64,000 bases of DNA from assembly GCA_018241445.1 (NCBI GenBank), contig JAFEDT010000003.1:1-64000 (forward strand), in the 5' to 3' direction. The notes beneath the pieces were generated by a model. It was given only the letters and a program-made list of their open reading frames with translations. It did not search any database and had not been told where the DNA came from. Every line of letters begins with the position of its first letter. The stretch's first letter is position 1. The position numbers and the translations under genes are program-made. This DNA comes from Pseudomonadota bacterium. GTDB taxonomy: Bacteria; Pseudomonadota; Gammaproteobacteria; Steroidobacterales; Steroidobacteraceae. Of the stretch, positions 61,431 through 64,000 are shown piece after piece.

Positions 61431-62120
61431 ATGAATTCCGCCGCAGCGCCCGGGTCGGCAGTGGTGTTGTTGTCGGGGGGGCTGGATTCCGCCACCGTGC
61501 TGGCGATCGCCCGATCCGAGGGCCTTGCCTGCTACGCGCTCTCGGTCGACTACGGTCAGCGCCACTCGGCGGAACTCGCCGCCGCGCGCCAGCTGGCGCG
61601 CGCCCTCGGGGCGCGCGAGCACCGCATCATGCGGGTTGACCTGGCCGGAATCGGGGGCTCTGCGCTCACGGACAACCACATTGCGGTGCCGGAACAGCCC
61701 ACTTCCGGTATCCCGGTCACCTACGTGCCGGCGCGCAACACCATCATGCTGTCGCTCGCCCTGGCGTGGGCGGAAGTATTGGACGCCGGCAGCCTGTTCA
61801 TCGGCGTGAACGCCCTGGACTACAGCGGGTACCCGGACTGCCGGCCGCAATTCATAGACGCCTTCGCCGCGGTCGCGGCCGTGGCGACACGCGCGGCGAT
61901 GGAGGGGCGGCCGTGCCGTGTGCGTGCGCCGCTGGTTCGCTGGACCAAGGCGCGGATCATCCAGGCGGGTACGGCGCTGGGAGTCGACTACAGCCAGACG
62001 GTGTCGTGTTACCAGGCTGATGAGGCGGGCCGGGCCTGCGGGCGCTGCGACGCCTGCCGGCTGCGGCGCGCGGGTTTCGAGGTCGCGGGTGTGGCCGACC
62101 CAACGCGGTACCGGAGCTGA
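61431..62120 (+). CDS. queC: 7-cyano-7-deazaguanine synthase
   Basis: A 229-residue ATP-dependent nitrile-forming enzyme. The PP-loop [17 protein letters not shown] is near residue 15, and [20 protein letters not shown] and [16 protein letters not shown] are conserved. Zinc is held by the cysteines of [20 protein letters not shown]. It makes preQ0 from the QueE product using ammonia. GAGGAG is well placed before the ATG. Last gene of the long rightward operon; the next gene is convergent. Confidence 0.96.
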   Translation: MNSAAAPGSAVVLLSGGLDSATVLAIARSEGLACYALSVDYGQRHSAELAAARQLARALGAREHRIMRVDLAGIGGSALTDNHIAVPEQPTSGIPVTYVPARNTIMLSLALAWAEVLDAGSLFIGVNALDYSGYPDCRPQFIDAFAAVAAVATRAAMEGRPCRVRAPLVRWTKARIIQAGTALGVDYSQTVSCYQADEAGRACGRCDACRLRRAGFEVAGVADPTRYRS

Positions 62121-62141
62121 CAGGCGCAGCCCGGATCACCG

Positions 62142-63407
62142 CTACGGCGGGGCTTGCAGGGCACCAGCCAGGCGCGTGGCAGTGGTGATCGGTCGCAGCA
62201 CGAACGGTGCGGGCGAGTCGTGGGTATAACCGGGATCCAGAGCCTCAGGGAGGGCAAGCCGGGCCTGCAGATCCGGGTCCGGCCAGAAGCCCGGTGAAGC
62301 GATATCAGTGACGTGCGGAAAGTCCTGTGCCGAGGCGATGAAATTGCCCTGCTGGGTTATCGCCCCCACGGCCAGTCCGGTCACCAGCGCCGTGCCCCCG
62401 CTGCCTGCAAAAACGTTGGCGATCATGCGCAGTGACTGGGTGCTGTTGCGGGCCGCGACGAAGGTACCGCCCGGGCGGGTGGACACCAGCGTGTTGTGCA
62501 CCAGCTCCAGCGTGTTCACTGTCCAGGTGATGGTTTCCGCCCCGTAGGAGATGGAAGTCGAGTTGCTCGCGGCGGGGCCCTTCTGAAACAGGTTGCCGCG
62601 CAGGTAGACCCGGCCGCCATTGGGAAAATCCACCAGGTAGCTGGCGGTTCCGCCGGGGCCGTCCATGAAGTAACTGTTCTCGATGATTGTTTCCCGGGCG
62701 CGGCTCTTGAGGTTGTGGCCGACCTTGGCCTCGTGGAAGTAGCTGGCGATGACCGTGAGCCGGGCGGCCGCGCCGATGTAGATATTGTGGGTATAGCCGT
62801 CGCCGTAGCCGTTGCGCGCAAACTCGCAGCGCTCGAGGGTGATGGTCGCGTGACCACTGCCGCCCAGGATACCGTTCTCGTTGTCGAAGAATCCGCTGTT
62901 GCGTATGACCAGGCTGCCGGTGTGCTCGTCACGGATACCCGCGCCGTTCTGGTCCGGCACGGTCGCATCGTGGAACTCCAGACTGTCGAGGGTCAGGTTG
63001 GCGCCGGTGACCACCCACAGTCCCTTGCCGAGCGCGTCCTTGCCGTCGGCGAACAGCCGCGCGCGGCCGCCCACCCCGCAGATGGTCAGGTTGTTCGCAC
63101 TCCAGACCGCGACGTCGCCGTGGTAGTCACCGGCACTGATCTTGATGACGTCACCGGACTGGGCAACGGCTGCCGCCTCGCTCGGCGAGCGATACTTCCT
63201 GCCGGGGCCCACCCATAGAACCCGCCCGCTGGCGCCGTCGCACGCCGTAGCCGGGGCGGCGGGCGTCGCGGGCGGTGCGGCAGTGGACGCGGGGCCTGCT
63301 GGAGGCGCCTGCCCGGCAGGCGGCAGGGTGCCGCAGGCATACAGGCAGGCAGCGAGGCTGGCCACCAACACCGGGCGCGTCAGGCTGACCAACGTGATTG
63401 GGCGCAT
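62142..63407 (-). CDS. Right-handed beta-helix repeat lipoprotein
   Basis: A 421-residue protein. The signal peptide has a likely lipobox (LYAC), then a Pro/Ala-rich linker (about 30-55) and a parallel beta-helix region. The first coil resembles polysaccharide lyases (KYRSPSEAAAVAQSGDVIKI, ISAGDYHGDVAVWSANNLTI) and later coils repeat short hydrophobic/Asn patterns (GSLVIRNSGFFDNENGILGG, TIIENSYFMDGPG). Such proteins bind or cleave polysaccharides; no catalytic set is certain, so it may be a surface-adhesion or carbohydrate-binding protein. ATG 63407 has GGAG nine bases upstream. Confidence 0.8.
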   Translation of the reverse strand: MRPITLVSLTRPVLVASLAACLYACGTLPPAGQAPPAGPASTAAPPATPAAPATACDGASGRVLWVGPGRKYRSPSEAAAVAQSGDVIKISAGDYHGDVAVWSANNLTICGVGGRARLFADGKDALGKGLWVVTGANLTLDSLEFHDATVPDQNGAGIRDEHTGSLVIRNSGFFDNENGILGGSGHATITLERCEFARNGYGDGYTHNIYIGAAARLTVIASYFHEAKVGHNLKSRARETIIENSYFMDGPGGTASYLVDFPNGGRVYLRGNLFQKGPAASNSTSISYGAETITWTVNTLELVHNTLVSTRPGGTFVAARNSTQSLRMIANVFAGSGGTALVTGLAVGAITQQGNFIASAQDFPHVTDIASPGFWPDPDLQARLALPEALDPGYTHDSPAPFVLRPITTATRLAGALQAPP

Positions 63408-63501
63408 CCGGGGAATCTCCGATTCGGGCCGCAACCGTCATTGTAGTATCATCCGCACCCCCGCCGGCGGCTGCTAAAGCCGCGCGGTAAGCCGGTTCCG
63501 C

Positions 63502-63574
63502 GGGGCGTTAGCTCAGTCGGTAGAGCATCGGACTTTTAATCCGCTGGTCGACGGTTCGATTCCGTCACGCCCCA
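63502..63574 (+). tRNA. tRNA-Lys (anticodon TTT)
   Basis: A 73-base cloverleaf. The acceptor GGGGCGT pairs with ACGCCCC, the discriminator is A, the anticodon loop CTTTTAA gives TTT, and the T-loop is TTCGATT. The 3' CCA is not encoded, unlike the other two tRNAs in the window. No integrase follows. Confidence 0.95.
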
Positions 63575-63635
63575 TATCAACGAATTGCTTCTGACTGCCG
63601 TGATGACGGCAGCAATACGCCGTGCACCGCGGACG

Positions 63636-64000
63636 CTATAGCTGCTGCGCACCCGCTGCAGCGGTCGCCCGATACCAGTCGTTGAAGCGCACGACCAACT
63701 CTTCGGCAACCTCGGCGTACGGCCCGGGCCGGTAGCCGAGGCCGTTGACGCCTCGCTGGTTGTTTTCGGCCAGATCGCGGTCCTGCAGGTTGGTCCTGGT
63801 CCACACGGCGGTCAGGTCCTCGAGAGAGTAATCGACTCCCTCGCGCGCTTCCCGGGCGACCAGCCATTTCGACAGGACACGGGTCTCCTGCGGACCCGCG
63901 GGCAAAACCGCGAACATGAATGCGTAGTCGCCGAACGCATGACAGAAGGAGTTCGGCTCGGTTGCCCAGCGCAAGCCGCCGATGGCCTGGCCGTCCACAT
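63636..64000 (-). CDS. GbcA-like Rieske oxygenase, C-terminal fragment (runs off the window)
   Basis: The last about 120 residues of a ring-hydroxylating-type oxygenase alpha subunit; the 5' part with the Rieske cluster lies beyond the window. GDYAFMFAVLPAGPQETRVL, SKWLVAREAREGVDYSLEDL, TAVWTRTNLQDRDLAENNQR and GYRPGPYAEV match the C-termini of GbcA (glycine betaine demethylase) and of carnitine/stachydrine oxygenases. GbcA with its reductase GbcB converts glycine betaine to dimethylglycine. That would fill the one step missing between the bet and sox genes, but the identification rests on the C-terminus only. It converges on the tRNA-Lys gene. Confidence 0.75.
   Translation of the reverse strand, partial: VDGQAIGGLRWATEPNSFCHAFGDYAFMFAVLPAGPQETRVLSKWLVAREAREGVDYSLEDLTAVWTRTNLQDRDLAENNQRGVNGLGYRPGPYAEVAEELVVRFNDWYRATAAAGAQQL

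Overview
The window is GC-rich bacterial chromosome, about two-thirds G+C by eye, with dense short-spaced genes and no gene-free stretch over 300 bases. The conserved block yebC-ruvCAB-ybgC-tolQRAB-pal-cpoB-queE-queC, the sucAB-lpdA and relA genes, two TonB-dependent receptors and a TPR-sulfotransferase point to a gammaproteobacterium, perhaps near Steroidobacteraceae/Nevskiales. That placement is an inference from gene content.

Left part (1-18031), choline to glycine. A GlxA/GbdR-type AraC regulator diverges from an NCS1 permease. Next come a dimethylglycine-dehydrogenase-like flavoprotein and the heterotetrameric sarcosine oxidase genes soxB-D-A-G, tightly overlapped on the minus strand. 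A short plus-strand operon follows (DUF4142 protein, cupredoxin, ECF sigma factor). An APC permease then diverges from the bet genes. The most striking gene of the window is here: the BetI-type TetR repressor and betaine aldehyde dehydrogenase BetB are one continuous reading frame (14134-16341), followed by betA. At the right edge (63636-64000) is the C-terminal end of a GbcA-like Rieske oxygenase, the betaine-demethylating step. Together the window encodes nearly all of choline -> betaine aldehyde -> betaine -> dimethylglycine -> sarcosine -> glycine.

Middle part (18036-44701), accessory and housekeeping mixture. It holds a TonB receptor with a TPR-sulfotransferase and a second GlxA-type regulator; an overlapping pair of unknown small genes; a DnaA-box pair; a membrane-anchored histidine-phosphatase relative without catalytic residues; a peroxiredoxin; tRNA-Ala(CGC); an MgtC/DUF4010 membrane protein with an apparent AUU start; Rnk; a tandem UspA protein; a methyltransferase whose start abuts a transposase remnant; a DUF2799 lipoprotein; tRNA-Arg(CCT); an amidase; and an acrylyl-CoA-reductase-like enzyme. 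Then come a TonB receptor coupled to an exported DUF62 (SAM hydrolase) protein, a GST, a PQQ quinohaemoprotein dehydrogenase with a lanthanide-type Asp-x-Asp motif, a Tat-exported dienelactone-hydrolase-like protein, an exported unknown, an MFS exporter and a DUF5658 membrane protein.

Right part (44801-64000), core metabolism and envelope. sucA-sucB-lpdA ends at a long inverted repeat shared with convergent relA. A shortened YebC precedes ruvCAB, the complete Tol-Pal system and two queuosine genes. A beta-helix lipoprotein, tRNA-Lys(TTT) and the partial gbcA-like gene close the window.
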